Origin: Cohaesibacter intestini | GTDB taxonomy: Bacteria > Pseudomonadota > Alphaproteobacteria > Rhizobiales > Cohaesibacteraceae | DNA: 64,000 bases | NCBI RefSeq assembly: GCF_003324485.1 | Contig: NZ_QODK01000001.1 | Span: forward strand, 1,178,001-1,242,000 | Direction of reading: 5' to 3' | Part shown: piece after piece, positions 34,541-42,681 of the stretch | How positions within the stretch are numbered: the first letter of the stretch is position 1 | Layout of the letters: every line of letters begins with the position of its first letter | Notes under the pieces: model-generated | Told to the model about the DNA's origin: nothing | The model's input: only the letters and a program-made list of their open reading frames with translations | Database searches by the model: none | Position numbers and translations under genes: made by a program

Positions 34541-35644
34541 ATGAAAATCACCTGCCCCAAATGTTCGACCAGTTATCAGGTGCCTGACGACTATATCGGT
34601 GCCGAGGGGCGGCCGGTGCGCTGTGCCAATTGCGGGGATACATGGCATGCGGTGCCCGAAGCCCCTGCAAAGGTGACCGCTTCCCCGGCAGCGCCCGCTG
34701 ACCAAGCCGATGACGGCGACAATTCCCAAGATGACATTGATGCCTTGTTTGACAGCCCGGCTGGTGGTGAAGACCAGAGCCAGGACGATATTGATGCTCT
34801 GTTCGATAGTCCTTCAGGGGGCGAAGACCAAAGTCAGGATGATATCGACGCCTTGTTCGATAGCCCTTCAGGGGGCGAGGACCAAAGTCAGGATGATATT
34901 GACGCCTTGTTTGACAGCCCGTCGGGGGGAGACGAGCAGAGTCAGGATGATATCGACTCCCTGTTTGATACGGACGATGCAGGGTCTGATGACGGACCAA
35001 CGGTGATCACGTCGGAAAATAGCGATGATCCGATGATGGTCACTGGTGATGAAGATGATCGGTTCGATTCGCCGGTGATGGACCTGATGGATGCCGCAGC
35101 CTTTGAAGCGCAGAAGAAAGTGGCGCGCGGCACTGACATCGAATCAAGTGTGCGTCGCAAAAGGCGCAAGAAACAGAAAGCCAAGGCAAGGGCCAAGGAC
35201 AGCAACAAAGGGCAGGCTGCCCAGCGCAAGGAATGGATTGTTGGCGCCTCGGCTCTGGCCGCTACGCTTGTTCTGGTTATTTCGCTGGTCGCGGCCCCCA
35301 ATTTCTGGACCAGAAGCTTCCCCGATCTGGCTTCGTTCTATGACATGCTGGGCATGGACATCAACGTGACCGGTGTCGATATTCAAGCGGTGAATGTCGA
35401 ACTGGTCCAAAAGGCGGGTGCTCCGGTGATTGCGGTGGAGGCTGAGCTTGTGAATCTTGGGATAGAACCTGTGAGTCTTCCCTCTGTGCGGTTTTCGGTC
35501 CTTGGCAACAACGATTCAGAACTTTATTCATGGGATATCAATCCCGACATCAGGGGATTGGGGCCGGGCGAGCGCAAGACGATCAAGACGTCGGTTGCCG
35601 CGCCCTCACAAGCGAAATTTGTATCGCTGCGGATGTTCCATTGA
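34541..35644 (+). CDS. MJ0042-type zinc-ribbon/DUF3426-like membrane protein with SQDDIDALFD repeats
   Basis: 368 residues. N-terminal zinc ribbon (C5, C8, C28, C31), then an acidic linker with four complete 18-residue repeats and a partial fifth (62-145; unit SQDDIDALFDSPSGGEDQ), a basic stretch (204-230), one membrane helix (about 232-253) and a C-terminal periplasmic beta domain resembling DUF3426 (255-368). The repeat unit resembles the N-terminal CheY-binding peptide of FliM (SQAEIDALL). No enzymatic motif. ATG at 34541 begins MKITCPKC; a GTG at 34511 is possible. Confidence 0.82.
   Translation: MKITCPKCSTSYQVPDDYIGAEGRPVRCANCGDTWHAVPEAPAKVTASPAAPADQADDGDNSQDDIDALFDSPAGGEDQSQDDIDALFDSPSGGEDQSQDDIDALFDSPSGGEDQSQDDIDALFDSPSGGDEQSQDDIDSLFDTDDAGSDDGPTVITSENSDDPMMVTGDEDDRFDSPVMDLMDAAAFEAQKKVARGTDIESSVRRKRRKKQKAKARAKDSNKGQAAQRKEWIVGASALAATLVLVISLVAAPNFWTRSFPDLASFYDMLGMDINVTGVDIQAVNVELVQKAGAPVIAVEAELVNLGIEPVSLPSVRFSVLGNNDSELYSWDINPDIRGLGPGERKTIKTSVAAPSQAKFVSLRMFH
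34724..34975 (+). repeat. In-frame 54-bp minisatellite, 4.7 copies
   Basis: Copies at 34724-34777, 34778-34831, 34832-34885, 34886-34939 and a partial one at 34940-34975. Each encodes 18 residues starting SQDDID. Copies 2-4 are nearly identical in DNA, pointing to recent duplication or gene conversion and possible length variation between strains. Confidence 0.9.
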
Positions 35645-35731
35645 TCCGTCATGCCAACGTGGGCCAATGTGGCCCCAGACAGGCCATGACCAAGCCATCC
35701 GACACGCGGCAACAGGAATCCGGACAAGCGC

Positions 35732-36256
35732 ATGACAGACACCATTCACGTCCTCTATGATGAGGCGACCCTTGCTGATCGCAACACCGAGCTGGCCAAG
35801 GCCATAGCGGATGCGGGCTATCAAAATCTTCTGGTGATTGCTGTGCTGAAGGGCAGCTTCGTCTTTGCAGCCGATTTGCTGCGGGCGCTCTATCGGGCGG
35901 GCGTGAAGCTGGAAGTGGAGTTCATGTCCCTGTCGAGTTATGGGACGGGCACCAAATCCACCGGCCATGTGCGCGTGGTGCGGGATGTCGAGGAAGAGGT
36001 CAAAGGGCGCGACGTGCTGCTGATCGACGACATTCTCGAATCCGGCCGGACACTGGCCTTTGCCAAGGATCTTCTGTCCAATCGCGGTGCTAACCGGGTG
36101 GATGTGGCGGTGCTGCTCGACAAGCCGGGCAAACGAATCGCCGATATCAAAGGCGAGTATGTCGGGTTCGTCTGCCCGGACAAATTTGTCGTCGGCTATG
36201 GTATGGACAAAGCGCATTCCTATCGGGAAGTGCCGTTCGTCGGTTATCTCGAATAG
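35732..36256 (+). CDS. hpt: Hypoxanthine phosphoribosyltransferase
   Basis: 174 residues. Purine salvage enzyme converting hypoxanthine (and guanine) with PRPP to nucleotides. The PRPP loop is VLLIDDILESGRTL, with VLKGSFVFAADLLR for the pyrophosphate loop and the FVCPDKFVVGYGMD C-terminal base-binding segment. Full length. Located between the zinc-ribbon gene and cpdR, a gene order seen in related genomes. Confidence 0.93.
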   Translation: MTDTIHVLYDEATLADRNTELAKAIADAGYQNLLVIAVLKGSFVFAADLLRALYRAGVKLEVEFMSLSSYGTGTKSTGHVRVVRDVEEEVKGRDVLLIDDILESGRTLAFAKDLLSNRGANRVDVAVLLDKPGKRIADIKGEYVGFVCPDKFVVGYGMDKAHSYREVPFVGYLE

Positions 36257-36483
36257 AGCTTTACTCTGCCTCTGGTTTGACTGTTTGCACCGCCGTTCCG
36301 TTGTCGCCGGAGCGGATTTGTCGATTGGGCGCTTATCCCCCACTGGGTCGGATTGCCGCTCCCATCCGCAACTTTTCGTCGTCGCTTTCGCTTTTGGTAA
36401 ACCTTTTCCCTGTCAAATGGGATGGCAAGATCATCAAGAGATCTTGGGGTGACGAGTTTGAGTATAGTGTGGGAGTGGGACAT

Positions 36484-36894
36484 ATGGCCCGAATTCTTCT
36501 GACCGAAGACGATGATGGCGTACGTATGTTTGTCCAGCGCGCTTTGATGATGGACGGACACGAAGTCAGAACGGCAGAAGATGGTGGGGATGCCCTTGAT
36601 GTACTGACGGATTGCGAGGGAGCGTTTGATCTGCTCCTGACCGATATCAAGATGCCATATATGGATGGCATAGCGCTGGCCAAAAGCGCCGCGCAAGAGT
36701 ATCCCGAATTGACCATTTTGATGATGACCGGCTTTGCCGACCAGCGGGAACGCTGCGACAGCCTGAATGCCATCGTTCATGATGTGGTATCCAAACCATT
36801 TTCTCTGGCGGAAATCCGCAACGCGGTGCGTGAGGCGCTGTCCGGGCGTGCCGCTGCCGGACCAGCCTCCATATCTCAGGTCATGTATGGCTAA
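36484..36894 (+). CDS. cpdR: Single-domain response regulator CpdR
   Basis: 136 residues, a stand-alone receiver domain: acidic pocket E8/D9/D10, phospho-acceptor D54, T82 and K104 are present. In Caulobacter and rhizobia unphosphorylated CpdR directs ClpXP to the pole and promotes degradation of CtrA and other substrates. The ATG at 36484 follows GGGAG; the frame upstream from 36277 has no receiver features. Identity as CpdR rests on the MARILLTEDDDGVR start, lack of an output domain, and the hpt neighbour. Confidence 0.85.
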   Translation: MARILLTEDDDGVRMFVQRALMMDGHEVRTAEDGGDALDVLTDCEGAFDLLLTDIKMPYMDGIALAKSAAQEYPELTILMMTGFADQRERCDSLNAIVHDVVSKPFSLAEIRNAVREALSGRAAAGPASISQVMYG

Positions 36895-36923
36895 TTGCCG
36901 CAATTGAGCGCAAATAGAGACTT

Positions 36924-36960
36924 GCAAAAGGGATGGCATCGCGCCGTCCTTTTGCTTTTT
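36924..36960 (+). terminator. Rho-independent terminator after cpdR
   Basis: 8-bp outer stem (36924-36931 with 36948-36955), inner pairs containing a GC-rich core, then TTTTT. It begins 30 bp after the cpdR stop. Confidence 0.88.
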
Positions 36961-37178
36961 GCGAGCCCCTTTTTCGCGGTCTTTTCTAAGCTGTTGCTTT
37001 TATGGGTCCACAGGCGGACAAGGATATGCTAAGAGGGTGGCCCTTACATATACGTACCTGACCGTTTCTCCGGTTCCAAAAGGGTACGCCCAATCTCCAT
37101 CTCCATATCGATGGTGCGCAATCGGCTTGCTAGGCAGGCTGTTGCCTGCCAGAGCCATAGTGAAGAAGGCAAATCGAC

Positions 37179-37427
37179 ATGATTGACCTGCTCGGCTACG
37201 CTGCGGCCTTGCTGGGGACCCTTTGCTGGATCCCGCAAGTGTTGAAAGTCTGGAAAACACGACAGACCAAGGACCTGTCGCTGTCCACCAACTTGATGCT
37301 TTTTACCACCATGAGCCTATGGCTGATCTATGGCATTGCCATCAATTCGCCGCCCCTGATTGCTGCCAACATCCTGTCGGCCATATTTGTGGGCTCGATT
37401 GTTTCAGCGAAACTCTTCTTGAAATGA
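37179..37427 (+). CDS. SemiSWEET-type sugar transporter
   Basis: 82 residues, three membrane helices forming one MtN3/SWEET unit with the PQ motif CWIPQVLKVWKTR (16-28) and NLMLFTTMSLWLIYG. SemiSWEETs act as homodimers to move sugars passively across the inner membrane. AAGAAGG precedes the ATG. It is a single gene, 285 bp after cpdR and convergent with lysA 22 bp away. Substrate unknown. Confidence 0.85.
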   Translation: MIDLLGYAAALLGTLCWIPQVLKVWKTRQTKDLSLSTNLMLFTTMSLWLIYGIAINSPPLIAANILSAIFVGSIVSAKLFLK

Positions 37428-37449
37428 GCGATGCTGCAGGAGGGCTGGA

Positions 37450-38721
37450 TCAGTCCTCCAGCCATGCCGGGATGGTGTCGAGGCCGAGCAGATCCTCATA
37501 GGATGGGCGCGCCCGAATCACGTCCCACTGATCGCCATTGACCAGCACTTCAGGCACCAACAGGCGGCTGTTATAGGTGTTGGATTGAACCGCGCCATAG
37601 GCCCCTGCGGACATGATGGCGAGCAGATCGCCCGCTTCCATTTTTGGCAGAGGGCGGTTCTGGGCGAGGAAATCACCGGTTTCGCAAACTGGTCCCACCA
37701 CATCGACATTGGTCACCGGGGTATCAAAGCCCGGCTCGATGACCGGTTTGACTTCGTGCCAAGCCTCATAGAGGGTCGGGCGAATGAGGTCATTCATTGC
37801 GCCATCGACGATCAGGAAAGTCTTGCCTTCGCCTTCCTTGCGATAGATGACTTCGCTGACCAATATGCCCGCATTGCCTGCGATCAGACGACCCGGCTCG
37901 AAATAGACCTTGCAGTCGAGATCCTTGACATGCTTCTTCACCGTGTCCGCATAATCGCGTGGCAAAGGTGGTGGCGACTGGTTGGCTTCATAGGGAATGC
38001 CCAGACCGCCGCCCAGATCCACATGGTCGATCAGATGGCCGTCGGCACGCAGGTCCCGAACCAGATCGCCAAGGCGCTGGAAGGCATTGTCGAACGGCTC
38101 GAGCTGGGTGATCTGGCTGCCGATATGCATGTCGATGCCAGTGACCCTGATGCCCGGCAGATTGTCGGCGCGTTTATAGACGTCACGGGCGCGCTTCCAC
38201 GGAATGCCGAATTTGTTTTCCGACTTGCCAGTGGCGATCTTGGCGTGGGTCTTGGCGTCGACATCGGGGTTGATGCGGATCGAGATCCGGGCTTCTTTGC
38301 CCAGATCGCTGGCGATGCGGCTGAGATGCTCCAGCTCCGGCTCGGATTCGACATTGAAACAGAGAATGTCATGTTCCAGCGCAAAGGTCAGTTCGCGGCG
38401 GGTTTTGCCGACGCCGGAAAAGAGGATCCGGTCAGCGGGAATGCCAGCGGCCAGTGCGCGGCGCATTTCCCCTTCGGATACCACATCAGCGCCTGCGCCC
38501 AGACGGGCAAGGGTTTTCAGGATGGCCTGATTGGAGTTGGCCTTCATCGCATAGCAAACAAGCGAAGGCACATCGCCAAAGGCATCCGAGAAGACCTTGA
38601 AATGACGCTCGAAGGTCGCGGTGGAATAGACATAGAAGGGCGTGCCCACCTGACGGGCGATTTCGGGGATGGACACATCCTCGGCATGCATCACGCCGTC
38701 GACATAATCAAAATGGTGCAT
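37450..38721 (-). CDS. lysA: Diaminopimelate decarboxylase
   Basis: 423 residues, fold-type III PLP enzyme. Last step of lysine synthesis. PLP lysine K60 (VCYAMKANSNQ), the DLGGGLGIPY glycine loop, EPGRLIAGNAG and the GPVCETGD active-site cysteine are present. Full length. The start ATG at 38721 begins MHHFDYVDG, a common N-terminus. It lies downstream of argH and the LptM-like gene in the same direction, the usual arrangement in this order. Confidence 0.95.
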   Translation of the reverse strand: MHHFDYVDGVMHAEDVSIPEIARQVGTPFYVYSTATFERHFKVFSDAFGDVPSLVCYAMKANSNQAILKTLARLGAGADVVSEGEMRRALAAGIPADRILFSGVGKTRRELTFALEHDILCFNVESEPELEHLSRIASDLGKEARISIRINPDVDAKTHAKIATGKSENKFGIPWKRARDVYKRADNLPGIRVTGIDMHIGSQITQLEPFDNAFQRLGDLVRDLRADGHLIDHVDLGGGLGIPYEANQSPPPLPRDYADTVKKHVKDLDCKVYFEPGRLIAGNAGILVSEVIYRKEGEGKTFLIVDGAMNDLIRPTLYEAWHEVKPVIEPGFDTPVTNVDVVGPVCETGDFLAQNRPLPKMEAGDLLAIMSAGAYGAVQSNTYNSRLLVPEVLVNGDQWDVIRARPSYEDLLGLDTIPAWLED

Positions 38722-38793
38722 AATCGTCTCGCCGGTTTGTCGCGCGTGCCTTTCCGGGACGCGGGCGGGAAATGAGGTTTGAGCCGTCTGGGT

Positions 38794-39018
38794 TTAGAGC
38801 AGCGGGTCCAGAACGAAGCCTTCGTCAGGCACATTCGGATTGTCTTTGGTGGTCGCTGGTGCGGCCTCCGTCTCCATACCGGCATCCGGGGTCTTGGCCG
38901 AAGGCGGGACCAGCGGGCCGCGCTGGCCACAGGCAGCCAGACCGGCAGCCAGGGCTGTCAGGCACAGAAGCTTGGCAAGTGTCTTTGCCGGGGCGAGGGA
39001 AAGGGAATTGAGAGCCAT
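38794..39018 (-). CDS. lptM: LptM-like small lipoprotein
   Basis: 74 residues from ATG 39018: a signal peptide with lipobox LAAC (lipidated C30) followed by GQRGPLVPP, the conserved motif of LptM/YifL, then an acidic disordered tail. LptM assists maturation of the LPS translocon LptD in E. coli. An in-frame ATG at 39063 would lengthen the signal region by 15 residues. Lies between argH and lysA as in many proteobacteria. Confidence 0.8.
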   Translation of the reverse strand: MALNSLSLAPAKTLAKLLCLTALAAGLAACGQRGPLVPPSAKTPDAGMETEAAPATTKDNPNVPDEGFVLDPLL

Positions 39019-39146
39019 CGCGAGAAATCCTTGTGCCTTCGTTTTTGCCCTTTCAAGGGCCATGCGGTGTTTGCTCAGGGTCGATGGGACCAGAGCGAAT
39101 CAAAGAGGGCCGGGAGACTGGGATGTCCCCGGCGCCGTTGATCCGA

Positions 39147-40547
39147 CTATTGCTTGGCTGCTCTTTCTTTTTCAAGCTTTTTCAGCCAGCTTTTCGCCTG
39201 TTTTCTGACATTGACCGGTGCGGTGCCGCCATAGGAGGTGCGGCTGCGAACCGATTTGTCTACCGATAGCACAGAAAAGACATCGGCGGTGATCTCAGGA
39301 TCCACCGACTGCATGTCTTCAAGCGTCAGTTTGTGCAGCTCGATGTTGCGCTCGGCGGCCATGGCGACAAGGGTGCCGGTGACATGGTGGGCGTTGCGGA
39401 ATGGCATGTTGAGACTGCGCACCAGCCAGTCGGCCAGATCGGTGGCGGTGGAATAGCCTGACCCAGCGGCCTTTTTCAGCTCTTTGACATTGGGCTCAAG
39501 GTCGCTGACCATACCGGTCATGGCCGCGACACAGAGGGACAAGTTCTGCAAAGCGTCGAAGGTCTGTTCCTTGTCTTCCTGCATGTCCTTGGAATAGGTC
39601 AGCGGCAGGCCTTTCATGACGATCAGCAAAGCGTTGAGGGCACCGATGATGCGACCTGATTTGGCGCGGACCAGTTCGGCGGCATCGGGGTTGCGCTTCT
39701 GTGGCATGATCGAGGAGCCGGTGGAGAATTTGTCACTGAGTTTGACAAAACGGAACTGGGCGGAAGACCAGATGACCAGCTCTTCGGCAAAGCGCGACAG
39801 ATGGATGGCGCAAATGGAGGCCGCCGACAGGGCCTCAAGGGCAAAGTCGCGGTCTGACACGCTGTCCAGCGAGTTGGCTGTCGGGCGGTTAAAGCCCAGC
39901 GCCTTGGCGGTCATGTGACGGTCGATCGGGAAGGAGGTGCCTGCCAGCGCGGCAGCGCCAAGCGGGCTTTCATTCATCCGCTTGCGGGCATCCTGCACCC
40001 GGCCCCGGTCACGAGCCAGCATCTCGACATAGGCCAGCATGTGATGACCGAAAGTCACCGGCTGGGCGCTCTGCAGATGGGTAAAGCCGGGCATGACGCT
40101 GGCGGAAAATTCCACGGCCTTGTCGGCAAATGCCTGTTGCAACTCGAGCAGCTGACCATCGAGCGTGTCGAGGGTTTCGCGCACCCAGAGGCGGAAATCG
40201 GTGGCGACCTGATCGTTACGCGAGCGCGCCGTATGCAGACGACCGGCGGTCGGGCCGATCAGATCCGCAAGGCGGCTTTCCACATTCATGTGAATGTCTT
40301 CCAGCGCGCGCGAAAAAGTGAAGGTACCCGCCTCAATTTCTCCCGCGATTGTGTCTAGACCATCCTTGATGGCTTTGGCATCATCGCTCGTGACGATGCC
40401 CTGCTCGGCCAACATGCTTACATGAGCTTTCGAACCGGAGATATCCTGGGCATAGAGTTTTTTGTCAAAATCGATGGAAGCGTTGATTTCTTCCATGATT
40501 GCATCTGGGCCTTCAGAAAAGCGCCCGCCCCACATTTTGTTGCTCAT
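39147..40547 (-). CDS. argH: Argininosuccinate lyase
   Basis: 466 residues. Splits argininosuccinate to arginine and fumarate. N-terminal [27 protein letters not shown], and the mobile signature loop [12 protein letters not shown] with its catalytic Ser are present. Full length. First gene of the argH-lptM-lysA direction and divergent from tlpA, with 163 bp between. Confidence 0.96.
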   Translation of the reverse strand: MSNKMWGGRFSEGPDAIMEEINASIDFDKKLYAQDISGSKAHVSMLAEQGIVTSDDAKAIKDGLDTIAGEIEAGTFTFSRALEDIHMNVESRLADLIGPTAGRLHTARSRNDQVATDFRLWVRETLDTLDGQLLELQQAFADKAVEFSASVMPGFTHLQSAQPVTFGHHMLAYVEMLARDRGRVQDARKRMNESPLGAAALAGTSFPIDRHMTAKALGFNRPTANSLDSVSDRDFALEALSAASICAIHLSRFAEELVIWSSAQFRFVKLSDKFSTGSSIMPQKRNPDAAELVRAKSGRIIGALNALLIVMKGLPLTYSKDMQEDKEQTFDALQNLSLCVAAMTGMVSDLEPNVKELKKAAGSGYSTATDLADWLVRSLNMPFRNAHHVTGTLVAMAAERNIELHKLTLEDMQSVDPEITADVFSVLSVDKSVRSRTSYGGTAPVNVRKQAKSWLKKLEKERAAKQ

Positions 40548-40710
40548 AATAGATGTTCCAGTCTGTATGTGCTTGTTGCCGTGCTTTATGCCACAACAAA
40601 ATTGGGCTGTCAGCGCTTTTGAGGTAGAAAATTCTGCAGACTTCTGGACAACAGAAATCAGGCCGGATCAAGGCAGGAAAAATAAGAAAGACCAATAAGG
40701 TAGGAGAGAT

Positions 40711-41322
40711 ATGGTGAAGGGAATGAAGCAGTGGGCCAGCAAGGTCCTTTTGATGATGGGCATGCTGATGCTGCCAGCGGTCGGTTGGGCAGCGGATGCC
40801 TGCCCCGCCTCCAAGGCGCGGATCGACAGCATTGACCCGCTGATCAAGGGCGCGATTGCGGCCCTTCAGATCAGTGGTCACCCCAGAGATATGTCCGGCC
40901 TTTCCTTCAAACGCGAAGATGGCAGTGATGTATCGGTTGCCGATTTCGAAGGTAAGGTGCTGCTGCTCAATCTGTGGGCCACATGGTGCGCGCCCTGCCG
41001 TCACGAAATGCCTGACCTCAATGCCCTGCAGGCAAGTGTTGGCGGGGATGACTTCGAGGTTGTCACCATCAGTCTGGATCGCAAGGCACCCGCCAAGGCG
41101 CGGGAATTCTTCGATGCCTTCACGCTCAACGATCTTGAGCTGTTCTATGATGAAGGCATGGCGCTGTTCCCCACTTTGCGCAAACAGGGTATGGCGTTCG
41201 GCATGCCAACGACCCTGATCATTGATCAGGATGGCTGCTCACTGGCCCATATGTCAGGGTCGGCACCTTGGGCTGACGAACAGGCCAAACTCATGATCCG
41301 GGATGTGATTGGCAAACAGTAA
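40711..41322 (+). CDS. tlpA: TlpA-type periplasmic thiol:disulfide reductase
   Basis: 203 residues. A signal peptide or N-terminal anchor (about 8-28) is followed by a thioredoxin-like domain with active-site WCAPC (C93, C96) and the cis-proline segment GMPTTLIID. TlpA proteins reduce copper-site cysteines during cytochrome oxidase assembly, or act in cytochrome c maturation. Two further cysteines (C31 and one near the C-terminus) occur. The ATG at 40711 has AGGAGAGA upstream. Divergent from argH, as in other Hyphomicrobiales. Confidence 0.9.
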   Translation: MVKGMKQWASKVLLMMGMLMLPAVGWAADACPASKARIDSIDPLIKGAIAALQISGHPRDMSGLSFKREDGSDVSVADFEGKVLLLNLWATWCAPCRHEMPDLNALQASVGGDDFEVVTISLDRKAPAKAREFFDAFTLNDLELFYDEGMALFPTLRKQGMAFGMPTTLIIDQDGCSLAHMSGSAPWADEQAKLMIRDVIGKQ

Positions 41323-41348
41323 GTCGGTGCCGTCTGCTCTGATCTCAC

Positions 41349-41376
41349 AAAAAAGCCCGGATTTTTCCGGGCTTTT
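41349..41376 (+). terminator. Terminator between tlpA and the 56-aa gene
   Basis: 11-bp perfect stem (41351-41361 with 41366-41376) with A and T runs on the flanks, between convergent genes; likely works both ways. Confidence 0.9.
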
Positions 41377-41381
41377 CCTAT

Positions 41382-41552
41382 TCAGACCGATAGGTCCACT
41401 GATCCACCAAGGCCCGCCGGGGCAGGGGGCGGTGTTGCGGCCTTGGCCGGGCTTGATGCTGCACTGGCGGCAGGCGAGGGCGTAGGGCTCGGGGCTGAGT
41501 AGCTGGTCTGGGCGACATGTCCTCCCCCACCAGCGGCTGATACTCCACACAT
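41382..41552 (-). CDS. 56-aa Pro/Ala/Ser-rich peptide gene
   Basis: 56 residues starting MCGVSAAGGGG, with a Pro/Ala/Ser-rich middle and a C-terminal GLGGSVDLSV. The ATG at 41552 has a perfect AGGAGA site six bases upstream, and the gene ends just before a terminator, so expression is likely. Its tail resembles that of the neighbouring YjfB-like protein (GMGGSVNIKA). No signal peptide. Function unknown. Confidence 0.6.
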   Translation of the reverse strand: MCGVSAAGGGGHVAQTSYSAPSPTPSPAASAASSPAKAATPPPAPAGLGGSVDLSV

Positions 41553-41683
41553 CGTCTTTCTCCTCATGGTTTTGTTTTGCCCCATGAGATTTGACTTTTG
41601 TCCTTAATCGACAATGAAGAAGCGCTCTCGGCGGTATCACAATTGCGTCAGAAGCGTAGGCTTTGCCTTGTCGTTCGGGCAAT

Positions 41684-41707
41684 GAAAAACCCGGCAAAGG
41701 CCGGGTT
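41684..41707 (-). terminator. Terminator after the YjfB-like gene
   Basis: 8-bp stem (41688-41695 with 41700-41707), 4-nt loop; on the minus strand it ends in GGTTTTTC. It lies 36 bp after the stop of the 68-aa gene. Confidence 0.85.
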
Positions 41708-41742
41708 GCAGATTTGTGTCGGGTATCGGCTTTCAGGCAAGG

Positions 41743-41949
41743 TCAGGCCTTGATATTGACCGACCCGCCCATCCCTTCCGGGGTTGCTGCATTATTTTGC
41801 AGGCCCTGCTGGACGAGCTTGTCGAGAATGCCAGTCATGGCATTGTCGGCATTGTGGGCAATCTTGGTCAGGGTGCTGCCAAGTTCCATATTGGTCTCCG
41901 CTGCGTTTTTCGCAACCATTGCAGAGGCCAGAGAGACGACAGAAGACAT
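41743..41949 (-). CDS. YjfB-like putative motility protein
   Basis: 68 residues: helical N-terminus (VVSLASAMVAKNAAETNMEL), a second helix and a glycine-rich tail EGMGGSVNIKA. The overall pattern (short helix pair and a C-terminal G-x-V-D/N-hydrophobic tail) fits the YjfB family annotated as putative motility protein; function not established. CTGGAG precedes the ATG at 41949. A near-CtrA box (TTAA-N7-TAAA) lies 56 bp upstream. Confidence 0.65.
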   Translation of the reverse strand: MSSVVSLASAMVAKNAAETNMELGSTLTKIAHNADNAMTGILDKLVQQGLQNNAATPEGMGGSVNIKA

Positions 41950-42004
41950 GGGTATTTGCTCCAGATCATTGGATCCTATGAAGCGTTAGTTTCGCATCTG
42001 TTCC

Positions 42005-42019
42005 TTAAGTCAGGGTAAA
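42005..42019 (-). promoter_or_regulatory. Near-consensus CtrA box upstream of the YjfB-like gene
   Basis: TTAA (42005-42008), seven bases, TAAA (42016-42019): seven of eight consensus positions match. Distance to the ATG is 56 bp. Weak on its own; noted because flagellar-type genes are common CtrA targets. Confidence 0.35.
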
Positions 42020-42120
42020 TAAAAAGCTAAACAAATTGATCGAACTTGAAGGAATGCCTGCCGGGTGGTGGAGGCCCGGCAAGCATTGGCTGGGGTCAGG
42101 GGCCGGTAGCGGCCCGCTGG

Positions 42121-42681
42121 CTATGGAACCCTTGTCAGAGCATCCGGTCGGAAGGATTTGCCATAGATGGCTTGGTGCAAACGATCGCTGTCGGTCCGGG
42201 TCAGCAGGCAGATTGCCTGCTCCGAGAGCTTGCGCAACAAAGGCGGGCCAAGCGTCTCTGACCGGTCAAAGATGTCAAACAGCTTTGCCAGACAATCGTC
42301 ACCGGCAATGCGGTTGAGGTTGATTGCTCCACAGCCATGGCAATGATGAACGAGCATCACGTCGCCGGTTCTGGCGCGGCCATATTTGTCAAAGCCATGA
42401 TGCTTGAAGGTCAGGCCGACCGGTTCCATACCGCCGTGACAGGTGGAGGCGCGGTTGCCGGGTTTGGTGTCAACATGACAGGACCAGAGGCAATGCGGGC
42501 AGTGGTTGCGTTGCGTGGTGCCTATCTGCTCTGCCGGAAACACCATTTGCTGACAATGGTGGCAGCGAAAGGCTTCGTTTGTCGTGTGCCAGCGTTTGCG
42601 GCTCTTTTTGTCTCGTTTGTCTTTGGGGTGATGGGTTAAAGGACGCTTGCGCTGTTTGCTGCAAGGATGAGGGTGTTTCAT
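42121..42681 (-). CDS. RNHCP domain zinc-finger protein
   Basis: 186 residues. After a basic N-terminus (1-32) comes a cysteine-rich domain with C40/C43, the name-giving RNHCP (58-62) continuing to C64, C81, and C114/C117, which probably form two zinc sites. RNHCP proteins have unknown function. The last 60 residues are helical (LLRKLSEQAICLL). No strong ribosome site in front of the ATG at 42681. It is isolated, with a 0.5-kb gene-free region upstream. Confidence 0.78.
   Translation of the reverse strand: MKHPHPCSKQRKRPLTHHPKDKRDKKSRKRWHTTNEAFRCHHCQQMVFPAEQIGTTQRNHCPHCLWSCHVDTKPGNRASTCHGGMEPVGLTFKHHGFDKYGRARTGDVMLVHHCHGCGAINLNRIAGDDCLAKLFDIFDRSETLGPPLLRKLSEQAICLLTRTDSDRLHQAIYGKSFRPDALTRVP

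Noticed and set aside
34724-34975. Regular 54-bp repeats as a CRISPR array
   Set aside because: The repeats are contiguous with no spacers, in frame, and code for an 18-residue unit.
36895-37178. Small RNA between cpdR and the SemiSWEET gene
   Set aside because: Only the cpdR terminator and short hairpins such as GGCAGGC/GCCTGCC are visible; no promoter-terminator pair marks an independent RNA.
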